The notes beneath the pieces were generated by a model, which saw nothing but the letters and a program-made list of their open reading frames with translations, was not told the DNA's origin and searched no databases. From positions 930,001-994,000 of the forward strand of contig CP007053.1 in assembly GCA_000242935.3 (NCBI GenBank): a DNA stretch of 64,000 bases, written 5' to 3'. Within the stretch, counting starts at the first letter, position 1. Every line of letters begins with the position of its first letter. The stretch comes from Opitutaceae bacterium TAV5 (GTDB lineage: Bacteria; Verrucomicrobiota; Verrucomicrobiia; Opitutales; Opitutaceae). Both the position numbers and the translations under genes were made by a program. Of the stretch, positions 20,101-27,700 are shown piece after piece.

Positions 20101-22770
20101 CTTGGGACGTCGCCGACCCTGCCCTTCATCTTTAACCGCAACGCCAGCCTCCGGGCCGTGTTTACCCGGCAGATCGAAATCCGGGTCAACGAATCCCTGG
20201 ACATTACCCGCAGCCCGGAAGTAGCCGGCCAGGGAGGCTCCGCGACCCTGTCCACCAGCGGCGGGCAGGGACCGTTTTCAGGAGTCGGTGAGTATCGTCT
20301 GGATGTGCCGGATACGCTCCGGATCACCGTCACTCCCGCGACCGGCTACGAATTCGCCGAGTGGCGCGGACTCCCCGCAGGCGCCACGGTCGATCCGGCC
20401 ACCGGCGCGGTATCCCTGCCACTGACCGAAGCCCTCGCCGGTGCGGGTGACCTGGAAATCACCCCGTGCTTCCGTCTCAAGCTGTATGCCCTGACCACCT
20501 CCGTATGGGATGCCTGGAGCCAGACGGCGTCCACCTTGTACGCCTCGGTCGGGATCTCGCCCTCTCCCCATCAGGGCAACCGTTATTACCACGGCACGGC
20601 CATCACCGCGAAACTCACGGCGCTGGCTTCCGGTTACCGTTTCCTTGGCTGGGACCTGAACGGCGATCTCGCGCCCGAGATCACGGACGACGGCACGGGC
20701 ACGCATACCTTCGTCATCACGGGACCGGTAACGGTGCGGGCGGTCGTCCACCGCACGTACACCCTGACGCTTCAGAACGATCCTTCCGATGGCTCCCGGG
20801 GCCAGGCGTGCGTGGTCAGTCCTCTGCCCGTTTCGAGCACTTCACCCGTTTCACCGCCCGTGGCGCCTTCGGTTTCGGTGTACGATGCCGGCACTGCAGT
20901 CAGGCTGCTGGCCGAACCGGCCGGCGGTGCGGAATTCATCGGATGGGCCGGCAATGTTTCCAATCCGAGGTCCGCCGACACGACGGTGGAGATGACGGCC
21001 AACCAGTCGATCACGGCCCGCTTCGGCACGCGTGTCTATCATGACCTGACGGTCAATGTCGCGGCTCCGTCCACGGCGGGCACCGTCAAGGTCAACGAAG
21101 GCGCCACCGGAGCGTTTGTCGTGGGCGGCGCCGGCCCTGCCAGCGGAACCGGCAGCTATCCCCACGGGGAAATCGTCAGCCTGCTGGCCGAACCGGTGTC
21201 GGCAGACTACGAGTTCAGCCACTGGAGCGGCGATGCCCTCACGGGCGCCTCGTCCATCGCCTCCAACCGGATCGAGATGAATGCGTCCCGGTCGGTCACG
21301 GCCCACTTCCGGCGTGCGCGCCATGAGCTCACCGTGCTGGTGCAGCCGGGGGGTGCCGGTGCCGTCACTCCTTCCGGAGGCACATACGACCACGGCACCG
21401 TCGTCACCCTCACCGCCAATTCCAATCCCGGCTACACCTTCCTCGGATGGGATACCGACGGCGACAACGCCCCCGACAACACGAATGCCACGCTGCCTCT
21501 CACCATGGACCAGGACCGCACCGTGGCCGCGCTCTTCACGTCCACCTCGCCGACCGGCAGCGTCCGCGTGATCGTCCTGCCGACCTCTTCCGCGGCCACC
21601 TGGACGATCGCTCCCTCTGCCGAACCGGGTGAAGACGGCGTGCAGGTCATCACCCTCAGGCCCACCTCCGGCTACGGCTTCAGCGGATGGGGGCCGGGCG
21701 CCGATTCCAGCGACCTTTACGGCAAGTACCGGGATACGGACGGCAGCCAGATCGCCCGCATCCTCGTGGAAGGCAACAAGACGGTTGTCGCCAATCTCTT
21801 CCGCCAGCAGGTCACGCTGGTTACCGACGTGTTGCCGACCGGCAAGGGGATAGTTGCGCCCGGAGATGGCAGTTACAACACGGGCACGCAGCTCGATATC
21901 AATGCGACCGTGACCGACGGCACCGACTGGTCCTTCCTCGAGTGGCGAGGCGATCCCGCCTGGGGTCCGGGCAGCGGCCCGACCTCCAATCCCGGCAAGA
22001 TCGTTCTCAACGCGGACACCTATGTCCGGGCCGTCTTCCGGGAAAATCCCAAGACATTCCGCGTCACCGTGGGCTTCGACGAGCTCACGGTCGGGCTGCC
22101 CGGCGACAGGGCGTGGCTGGGCAACGACAGCTTCGTCACCCTCGGCTCGGCCGCCATCCTCCAGGATTACCTGCCGGAAGGAACCCCGGTCGACATCCAG
22201 GCCACGGTGGAGGACCCCTTCCTGTACCGTTTCGTGCGCTGGACCGGCGTTCCCGATCACCTGATCAGGAACACCGGTGGCGGATACACCCTGCTGGTCA
22301 ACGAAGCGGTCAACCCGCGCGCCCTGATCCTCCCGATCAATCCCCTCCTCGTCACCCGCGCGATGACCGAGGGTGAGGAGGAGGAGGAGTCGGCCGGCTC
22401 CGGCGGGCCGCTCTACGAGTGCGCCGCCGGCAAGATCGACCAGGGAGGCATCTGCGACCTCAACGAAAAGAGAGCAGTGTATGCCTGGCCCAGACCCGGC
22501 TGGAAGGTCGTCGCCAGCAGCTGGAACCTGAGCGTGACCAGCGAGGGCGGCTCGTCCTCCATCGTCCATGACGAAGCCCCTCCCGAGAAGGAAGGAGCCG
22601 TCGGCATCTACGTCCGCCTCGGCACGGAGGTCAGCTACCTCACCGTCCGGTTCGTGAAGGAAGACGCCGAACGGAAATACTACTATCACATCGAGGGCAG
22701 CCGCTATCAGCTCGATGATGCCCGGTCACCCGGCGTCAATCACTACATCAGCGAGGAGAAGGACAAATGA
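11104..22770 (+). CDS. Giant secreted InlB/Flg_new-repeat protein
   Basis: Protein of about 3,888 residues from ATG 11104. The signal peptide ends near LAALAPVRAAD. The frame is open further upstream, but that part is the shadow of the preceding gene. By eye about 35 repeats carry the FxxW core followed by a strand ending in VTAxF/Y, spaced about 75-130 residues. Several carry acidic loops after the Trp (WDTDGDG, DDNNDGVID) that could bind calcium. A repeat-poor segment lies around residues 1,780-2,150, and a short Glu run near residue 3,755. There is no PEP-CTERM, sortase or autotransporter domain at the C-terminus, so release or anchoring must use another route, plausibly the pseudopilus system encoded just upstream. 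Likely a very large adhesin or surface filament. Confidence 0.85.
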   Translation: MMNTTSLPFVFRRAIRRLLAGSTGIALAVVFSGLAALAPVRAADTWTLTLAVSDTQGNSGGGTTSITSPASLNPAAIPSGTAVTIKAVPASGYSFIRWETEPANVLTAPYSLEATAYMTQNIRATAIFAPGTLQLKLGTSPARLGGTATGGGYYEEGSSASIAATPNPGFRFDRWEVKSGTVAFAGNDPTRANTIVVLGSTPVNNTWELVAMFEQTTTEDDRLTLEVPDGGGTATATPTFSGYRTLTATPDASDSDRFPLNTPSIELLATPAEGYRFVKWEGVATNPGLERTTLILTGNVTVRAIFEPDSFSFTLAMVNEDGGADVGSSKVSGGNGAISVSIPPVSSARVDFPMDSVITLTAVPDSSRVFRRWITTGIDSPAGNPGIFTMGPRPAKVTAVFARKADLTVNLGVDTGGTGGNASATVTGSFTDPANDATVTINRTATPGQPVVVTPVLKDTPLTFIPDGGTNFRFVRWTGDISDAQATSNPLALTLTESKTLTAGFERIRSDLTVTISPAAAATAGARVINADTSADLTGATNHPVNAILALKPAGATSAETAWIFDHWEGDLTGTADPASITLPTDRTVTAVFRQQHVLTLKTDPIYQGNFTVSTGSLSYDSGSGTWTGIYAGGTTVTITVAPVDSRGFSGWTGDTAGLSAVQLATNPLTVTMDRSRTLIATIDTAARFRIAVMPDRRETMTPVVLPDSEADKIRISGHFSIGGRAYGYIRPFPDAPATVDVAYASTSGSVALSAPELVTDSNDVVWQFVSWATGINEWDAVPQPWGRSHTLNTADLGGSANILALYTDKRALRPTVTLDGFTSTAVNIKADSAVLTTGAEKKYTWNQTAALEAYPQTGVVFSSWGGEAQPDAVDRTRALTTMNVDRTNVIARYKTAIPVTLDIVVEGGSATPSQFAAYLTATLPGEETEPVSASLPRIFQVGKGDTITFAATASTVTLDAGLYRFKGWDTDGDGAVDQTGASLSRIADAAQTIRAVFVRTWTLETLTDPAGAGSITRTPASTVYDHGATVILTANNGTGYVFDHWSETSAGSFTGGYQDGTSATDQTIHIVMVADQSLTAHYESAKNALSVNVNVNGTLNPPAHTGNLPFIADGTPLTAPGSKTYNYGEHANITATVPAAGGEYRFAGWNPPASQGTNNPIVVEMLGAQAATAHYKTRCLVTFSVETVGGGTGGAPSVTGHTAMVGSSWACYHGDSITLTANPASGYRFLRWEIDTDGNPATIEITDIRPAFTGTITADWQVKAVYAKEYTLTFATNPAGGAGGTVNKPATYVAYHGEKITDVIASPRIDYDWYFTKWSVSPDAMDLAEPSPSGTDNTDTNPLSFVVNDSHVITANFSRAGQERTLTLNIRLDGVDNPAGCPLTVLADGSSVAGHTDPTRLPGGGTKLYYRGDQPRLDATPADAAGASLAADYDFVGWGDSASANPVRTLSAVLGDTPVTAIYRTKAVLYMQVQPAGVATTTPVPPDGTPYATYLGENVTLSATPVAAHIDDYAFEKWTSLPAASPPNPVNHYNSVININAKERTAIAHFKPGCRLEVKAKYETTPRPDDTRTYGIASGTRTTAAVGAGNSAAIRSPFSGEPDSAIKTVIIDEGTGKASARIVAVPASPAFRFVRWDIDDNNDGVIDRTLSAASGDIVMDSAIGRNVTAYAIFEKTTVTLTVHTVPAGIPEKVDGTADTASTGSPVNITAEPKTYRYFYGDTANLQAIDNSDGAYAFGGWYRGEGYSALANDFISSSLVTGYGPLRSDAVVTAVFWPGGKYRIILFLEPKDRKIDIHNLSALGTFTLTYMKIDGRDACVVGFTDGLSSGAITPPAEAWVHRGDTDDAAPSLSGWTSAGMQKNGPLPIDTAPAFIIPLRAAQSVTGWNNETNEPEVRAFLWWEMAPESEQYDHLLFDRTKHDQAYFVCPELDTMDPAKTPRIIARYEPPGGAAIKLEADFVDEAADFIKPGAGAGWIQGTIHGTSMIKGEYLLYVSEDKHGDWTDKISLGMQEQFIPDAAFTAGPLKIVSWDYDPDTRDGIDNRQTNLPGPEGFTMLDPLQSGQEQLAVAHLDVETWTVSILKPHFQTPPGWPQPVFSGTAGFNLDSIDYNHTGNKIDDYYQSVEVSPVTDPATTLAERRFVKGSSAPGLHTSSTSGDYIFAGWDTAGGTTPNLSVNAFSWSGGTASWPGGAWPATMTGDRQVRPIYTIRHPLTLSITPVDSTDKHHFYLETSPYGIEVPDPEDGATSKTKSYAQGSRFTLKASSTDPYHVIKSWIIRKDVNGDGTYSEETVIVADNGTGNLPGEKTHELTLDYPARSEVVFGWQQFEVRLDVANSKDGNRHGDVKLDGVLLTPRADLPKGKVVDYGTTLDIQAIADAGYIFKGWTPDNDNGPANPGQAATTVFVNAAKTLTAHFERKVTLVLATDPAGLPANVISPEAGSWDELPAGTLLTDGVIVSGIKALDRTGYDFSHWTIVDGHNPDPAHPRTVASAALGDLELYGDAGAKITVTAHYARLHNLTINAQGPDADGAEESRVAASPSPSIDGQAMVAVANSNPSVTGQYREYLEGESHTPPRTITLTPSAGTHYEFDRWEITRGGTPLTLTPAAGTHAVTLPSFTADVVATAFFKKKNYTITVAAWKAANVPLPPGSDGSIASVLRSTAPVTQNFPLDGASGSISVPYKSEVALTTSPASRFSFDKWTDSGSNDLGSDIRNPSGYVFRVTGDRTVRAEFVREEYQLTTAVAPDASYGAITASVPRGGNPSWHVADTAVTLTAVPSVVTPGVTSYLFREWTTTRNGVAEAPGAPASATLELKMDADWTATARFVKAVRIKVDVNAISAVPGTPGGSITGITGYKHQDADGYYVFAEGDPVTITAAANEHFTFSEWTGAPGDAVRTDTGSPATHSKLEFTASADTEITANFTAKTYTLVVTSDPAAAARTLVAHQPLEPDHDFLSQGQELSRQYPQAITLATSAVGATAGDPPPHYRFLSWREGNSALGTSPTLPFIFNRNASLRAVFTRQIEIRVNESLDITRSPEVAGQGGSATLSTSGGQGPFSGVGEYRLDVPDTLRITVTPATGYEFAEWRGLPAGATVDPATGAVSLPLTEALAGAGDLEITPCFRLKLYALTTSVWDAWSQTASTLYASVGISPSPHQGNRYYHGTAITAKLTALASGYRFLGWDLNGDLAPEITDDGTGTHTFVITGPVTVRAVVHRTYTLTLQNDPSDGSRGQACVVSPLPVSSTSPVSPPVAPSVSVYDAGTAVRLLAEPAGGAEFIGWAGNVSNPRSADTTVEMTANQSITARFGTRVYHDLTVNVAAPSTAGTVKVNEGATGAFVVGGAGPASGTGSYPHGEIVSLLAEPVSADYEFSHWSGDALTGASSIASNRIEMNASRSVTAHFRRARHELTVLVQPGGAGAVTPSGGTYDHGTVVTLTANSNPGYTFLGWDTDGDNAPDNTNATLPLTMDQDRTVAALFTSTSPTGSVRVIVLPTSSAATWTIAPSAEPGEDGVQVITLRPTSGYGFSGWGPGADSSDLYGKYRDTDGSQIARILVEGNKTVVANLFRQQVTLVTDVLPTGKGIVAPGDGSYNTGTQLDINATVTDGTDWSFLEWRGDPAWGPGSGPTSNPGKIVLNADTYVRAVFRENPKTFRVTVGFDELTVGLPGDRAWLGNDSFVTLGSAAILQDYLPEGTPVDIQATVEDPFLYRFVRWTGVPDHLIRNTGGGYTLLVNEAVNPRALILPINPLLVTRAMTEGEEEEESAGSGGPLYECAAGKIDQGGICDLNEKRAVYAWPRPGWKVVASSWNLSVTSEGGSSSIVHDEAPPEKEGAVGIYVRLGTEVSYLTVRFVKEDAERKYYYHIEGSRYQLDDARSPGVNHYISEEKDK

Positions 22771-22874
22771 AAGCCGCTTCCGTCTCCCTCTGCCCTGAAA
22801 CGGAATCCCGGACCGGTCACCGTCGGTGCCGCGGCATTCCCCTTTCCGCGAAAGGAGATTGCCCGGTTCGATGA
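22767..22874 (+). CDS. Candidate 35-residue bridging ORF
   Basis: A 35-codon frame starts at an ATG overlapping the stop of the giant gene (ATGA) and ends with its own TGA overlapping the ATG of the next gene (ATGA at 22871). The peptide (MKAASVSLCPETES...) is basic, has no membrane segment and matches nothing known to me. It may serve only to carry ribosomes from the giant gene to the next, or be a chance frame. The double coupling is the only support. Confidence 0.25.
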   Translation: MKAASVSLCPETESRTGHRRCRGIPLSAKGDCPVR

Positions 22875-23239
22875 AGCTGCCGTTTGTAGATCCCCGCACG
22901 ATCGACTGCGCCCTCCTGCTGATCGGCCTGCTCATTGCCCTGGCCACGATCTTTCTCCAGTGGTCGCATTTCAAAAAGCAGCATCCGTTGCGTTCCGGCG
23001 CATCGGAGGGCGAGATCAGCGCGTATCGCCGCTGGCGCACCCTCTACTGGCGGGAGGTCAGGGCATCTTTCTTCCTGGCCCTGGTCTCCCTGCTGATGAT
23101 CGGAGCCACGTTCGGCCTTCACAAGGAAGGCAACCTCGTCTCGTTCACATCCATCATCTTCTGGACCGGCATGTTTTTCTACAACCTCTGGGTCGCCCAG
23201 TGGCTTGCCTGGCGCATCACCACCAAGCGCCGCCGGTAG
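22871..23239 (+). CDS. Small polytopic membrane protein
   Basis: Protein of 122 residues with three hydrophobic helices (about 13-31, 68-87, 95-112; for example CALLLIGLLIALATIFLQW) and a basic C-terminus (ITTKRRR). An aaaggaga ribosome-binding site lies about 12 bases before ATG 22871, supporting this start over 22826. No family was recognised. Its place between the giant repeat protein and the DUF11 protein suggests a helper in export or anchoring of the surface proteins, which is inference only. Confidence 0.65.
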   Translation: MKLPFVDPRTIDCALLLIGLLIALATIFLQWSHFKKQHPLRSGASEGEISAYRRWRTLYWREVRASFFLALVSLLMIGATFGLHKEGNLVSFTSIIFWTGMFFYNLWVAQWLAWRITTKRRR

Positions 23240-23276
23240 GCGCTCCGGATTCCCTCCTCCGATCCCTCTTCAAATC

Positions 23277-24728
23277 ATGCACCGCATCCTCCGTCTCCTC
23301 GCTCCGGCTCTCTGCCTTCTGGTCTCCGGCCCCTGGTCTCCGGCCCCGGCCTCGCCGGCGACTGCCGCTCCCCGCGCCCCCGGACCGCTCTACCATTCCG
23401 ACCAGCTCGTGCTCTCCAAGGAACAGGTCGCCGGCGTCCTGCTCACGGATGACTTCATCTATACCGTCACCCTCGAGGCCCGTCGCGATCTCGACGATAT
23501 CCTGCTGACGGAAGAGCTTCCCGAAGGCGTCACCCTGGTCTCCGCGGAGCCGGCCCCCGGGCAGGTCTCCGGCCGCATCCTCTGCTGGCGCATCCCCCGG
23601 CTGGCCGCAGCCGCGAAACACACCGTCACCCTCACCGTCAACCTCGAGGACGAAGGCTCGTTCGTCACCAAAACCCGGGCCATCCCCGATCCCATGGCCA
23701 CGCTTCCGCTCGCCGCCGGCCTCCCGAAACTCGAGATCGTCAAGACCGGTCCCGAATTCGCCGAGTATGGGTCCGATTTTACCTTCGACATCACGGTCCG
23801 CAACACCGGCAACGCCGTCGCCCGCAACGTGTGGATCACCGAAATCCCGCCGCCGGCCCTGAGCATGGGCAATTTCATCCCCGAACTGGGTGACATCCCC
23901 GCCGGCCACTCACGCAACGTGACCATCCTCGCCCGCGCACAGAACAAGGGCTCCCATACCAACCTCGCCCGGGCCTTCCAGGATGCCAACCCGGTCCCGG
24001 CCGAAAGCAGCGCCACCGTCAAGGTCGTCGAATCCCGGCTCGGCCTCTCGCAGACAGGCCCCTCCGTGGCGTGGATTTCCCGCCCCGCCCGCTGGACGAC
24101 CACCGTCCGCAACGACGGCGAATGTCCGGTGAACGATATCGTCATCCGCCATCCCCTCCCCTACGGCCTGCGCCCGACCGACGATCTGTCCCTGTCCACG
24201 CCCGCGGGCTCCACCTGGCAGGTGGGCACGCTGCATCCCGGCCAGTCGCGTTCGTTCGACCTCATGCTCACCTCCGACGCCCCCCGCAAGGCCACCGGCC
24301 GGGCCACCGTCACGGGTGTCGCCGTCACCGGCAGAACCCTGGATGCCGAGGCCTCCGTAACGACCGTCTGGGAAGCGGCGCCCGGAGTGCTCGCCACCAT
24401 CACCGATACGACCGACCCTGTCCGTATCGGAAACTCCACGACATACATGATTGTCATCACCAACCAGGCGGATCTGCGCGCCATCTCTCCCCGGCTGAAG
24501 CTCTCGCTTTCCGAACATCTCCGGCCGGTGCAGGTCATCGGACGGAAAGCCGACATTGCCGGACAGACGGTCGATTTCGGCGAAATTGCCCTCGACCCGC
24601 ACGGGCGGGCCGAACTCCGGGTAATCGCCAGCGGCGTCCGGCCGGGCACAGGCAAGGCCACCCTCGGCATGGAAGCGGATTTTCTCGGCACCCCGATCGT
24701 CAAGGAGGAGTCCACCCATGTTTATTGA
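23277..24728 (+). CDS. Secreted DUF11-repeat protein
   Basis: Protein of 483 residues with a signal peptide (ILRLLAPALCLLVSGPWSPAPA). It contains about three Ig-like repeats of the DUF11 (conserved repeat) class. Typical patterns are FTFDITVRNTGNAVARNVWI and TYMIVITNQADLRA, each a strand pair with a conserved (R/T)NxG turn. Such domains form rod-like extracellular stalks. No anchor is visible at the C-terminus. The last 11 bases overlap the start of the next gene. It belongs to the same surface-protein operon as the giant repeat protein; the shared transcript suggests a joint extracellular assembly. Confidence 0.75.
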   Translation: MHRILRLLAPALCLLVSGPWSPAPASPATAAPRAPGPLYHSDQLVLSKEQVAGVLLTDDFIYTVTLEARRDLDDILLTEELPEGVTLVSAEPAPGQVSGRILCWRIPRLAAAAKHTVTLTVNLEDEGSFVTKTRAIPDPMATLPLAAGLPKLEIVKTGPEFAEYGSDFTFDITVRNTGNAVARNVWITEIPPPALSMGNFIPELGDIPAGHSRNVTILARAQNKGSHTNLARAFQDANPVPAESSATVKVVESRLGLSQTGPSVAWISRPARWTTTVRNDGECPVNDIVIRHPLPYGLRPTDDLSLSTPAGSTWQVGTLHPGQSRSFDLMLTSDAPRKATGRATVTGVAVTGRTLDAEASVTTVWEAAPGVLATITDTTDPVRIGNSTTYMIVITNQADLRAISPRLKLSLSEHLRPVQVIGRKADIAGQTVDFGEIALDPHGRAELRVIASGVRPGTGKATLGMEADFLGTPIVKEESTHVY

Positions 24729-27700
24729 AACTGCCCGCCGGAGACTCGCGTCCCTGGCATTGGCCGCCGGAGCGGTCTCCCTCCCGGCAGCCACATGGAT
24801 GGCACCGGGAACAGAAGACTGGACAAATCCGGCCAGCTGGGACGGCGGCGCCGCGCCCGGACCGTGGGATGTCGCCGAAATCCTGAACGGAGGCACGTCG
24901 CGTATCGGCAACGATGTTACGGCCGTGGCCGGAGCTCTGGATATCGGCGCCGGAGCGTCCGGCAGCGGAGCCGTCGTCATTTCCGGCGCCAACGCCCGCC
25001 TGGAAGTACAATGGGAGACAAGGCTCGGCGGCGGCGGAGGAACCGGCCTGATCGATGTCTCCGGAGGCGGCGTCGCTTCCCTGGCCAGCCTCCATGCCGG
25101 ACCGGGAGGGACGAGCATCCTGCGAATCGGCGGCGCCGGATCGCAGGTGAACGCCGGCGCGGTCAATCTGGAAACGGTGGCGGATATCACCGTCCGGGAT
25201 GAAGGCGCCATGTCCGTTTCCGGAGAATTCGGAATGCACGGGGGAGGCTCCCTCCTCGTTCACGGCGCGGGATCGGTCCTGCGCACGGGCGAATTTGCAT
25301 ACGCCCTTGGCCCCGGGGGCACACCTGCCGGGGAGGCTGCGGTCAGGGTCGCCGACGGCGGCACGCTCGCTCTGGCCGGCGGAGCAGGCGGCGCGGTCGG
25401 CGGGATTCGCATCGGCGAGACTGGCGGCAAACACACCGATGCCACGCTGCTCCTCGTCGAGGGTGAAAACTCCCGCATTGCCATCGGCAGGGACGAATCC
25501 TCTCCGCTGGGCAGCCACTATTCGCTCCGGCTTTATCAGGGCGTAACCCGCATCGCCGGCGGCGGCGGCATTACGGCCAAGGCAGATGAGGGTGTCTATG
25601 CCGGAGGTATCGACGTTCTCGGGTCGGCCCGGTTTTTCGTGGACGGCACGGGATCGTTTGCCGATGTCGGCAACCTGAGTGTCGGCGACCATGCGATAGC
25701 GAGAATCTCCGGCGGCGCCTCGCTCCGGAGCTGGACCTATGGCAGCATCTATGGAAACGGTCGTGTCGAGATAACGGATACCGGGACGCTCTTTTCTTCC
25801 GACGGCCTGGTGATGCAGGGAGGCGAGCTGGTGCTTTCCGGCGGCGCCGGCATGAATACGGGCCTCGACGGCGGCACGGGGACCCGTGGCATCCACATCG
25901 GCACGCTGGCCGGACCGGTCGCCCGCGCCAGGGCCGAGGGCGCCGGCACATTATGGGAAAGCGTCGGCCCCGTGCATGTCGGCAAGGATGGCGGCGAAGG
26001 CATCCTGGAAATCAGCGACGGCGCCAGGGTCGTCTTCGGCCAGGATGACTCCCTTTCTCCGGACCGCAGCTTTTTCTCGGCGGGAGCCAGCGGTACCGGG
26101 CGGGTCGACATCTCGGGCGGCGGGGTGCTGGAAACGGTCGGCACAGCCTCCCTCGGCGGAATCGGGAACCGGCAAAGCATCGAAGGGACGCAAGGCGCCC
26201 TGACGGTTTCCGGAGACAAATCGGAATGGCGCCATGCCGGCGGCCTCTACATCAACCGGTACAGCAGCCTTGCCGTCGAATCGGGTGGCACGGCCACGAT
26301 CAGCGGCGGGATTCGCGTCAACTTCGATGATACGGGCGATACGCGCGGCCGCATTGCCGTTCGAGGAGCCGGTTCCCGCCTGACCGTCGGCAGCATCAGT
26401 CTGGACGGCGCCGGGCTGGATATGGATGTCACGGACGGCGGACGGCTCGCCGTCGACACCTCTCTCGGCATGCACGGCGAAAGTTCCCTCTCGGTCCGCG
26501 GAGCGGGCAGCACGCTGACGGCGGATACCGTCACCGCCGCAGGGCGGCTTCTGGAGATCCGTGCCGGAGCCACGGCGGAGCTGCGCGAGCTGACGGTTGC
26601 CGGACACCTCGTCGTCGATGGCGCCGGCACCCGGCTGGATCTGCTGGGCCCCGCCGAAACGAGTGCCAACCGCAGCTACCTGATAATCTCCAACGAGGGC
26701 GCACGGGCCGATGGCGAGGCCGCCACCGCCGTTTTCTCCGGAGGCGCCCGCGTCTCCAGCGCCGACCGGCAACAGTACGTCCCTTACGTCATCGCCGTGC
26801 CCGGCATCGGCACCGAGGCTCACCTGATCGGCAGCTATCGTGCCGCCGCCTGGATCGGAGCCGGCGCGGACAAGGACAACCCCGCCAGCCTCCTCGTCAC
26901 CGGCGCCGGCACCTCATGGACACACGAGGGAAGCCTTTATCTGCGCGGCCAGTCCGAAGTCACCGTTTCCGGTGGCGCGACGGTCGAGGTCTCGCATGGC
27001 ACCTTCGTCGCCACCGAGTCCTTCCATAACGAGGCCGCCTCCGTCGAAACCTCGAACAACGTCCTGACCGTCGACGCCGGTTCCCGGCTCAGGACGGCCT
27101 GGGTTGCGCTCGGTTCCGGCAATGCGAACGTGGTGCTCCGCGGCACCCTCGAGGCGGGCAGCATCTTCAGGACGGCCACCGCCGCCGACGATATCGAGGG
27201 CAACCTGGGGAAACGGACCGTGCTTTTCGACGGAGCCACTTTCCGCGTGACGGCCGATGGCTGGCGGCTCGGCGACGGCGCCACTCCGGGAGAAACCTTC
27301 GGCAACGACATCCTCTACGGCCGGAATTTCCATTCCCGCATCAACGTCAACGGATTTGCCCACGGCGAACTGGTGCTCGCGGACGGAGGTCTCGTCATCG
27401 ACACCTCGGAGATGGCCGCCATCGGCGAGGAGGTGAGCATCAGCGCCACCTTCACCGGCAACGGCGGTCTCGTCAAAACCGGCGAGGGGGCGCTCCGGCT
27501 CGTCAATGGCAAGAGCAGCCGGACAGTCCGGCATCACGACTTTACGGGAGGGATCACCGTGCGGGAAGGTCTGCTCGGCCTGAGCGACGCCTCCATGGAC
27601 CCCGCCACCGTGATCACGCTCTTCAGCGGCGCCACGCTCGAACTGGATTTCGAGGGCATCATGACCGTCGCCGCGCTTGTCGTGGACGGCCAGTCCCTGG

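Noticed and set aside
11104-22770. Periodic repeats that could suggest a CRISPR or satellite
   Set aside because: The periodicity is at protein level (FxxW modules), with variable DNA and lengths, and is inside one open frame.
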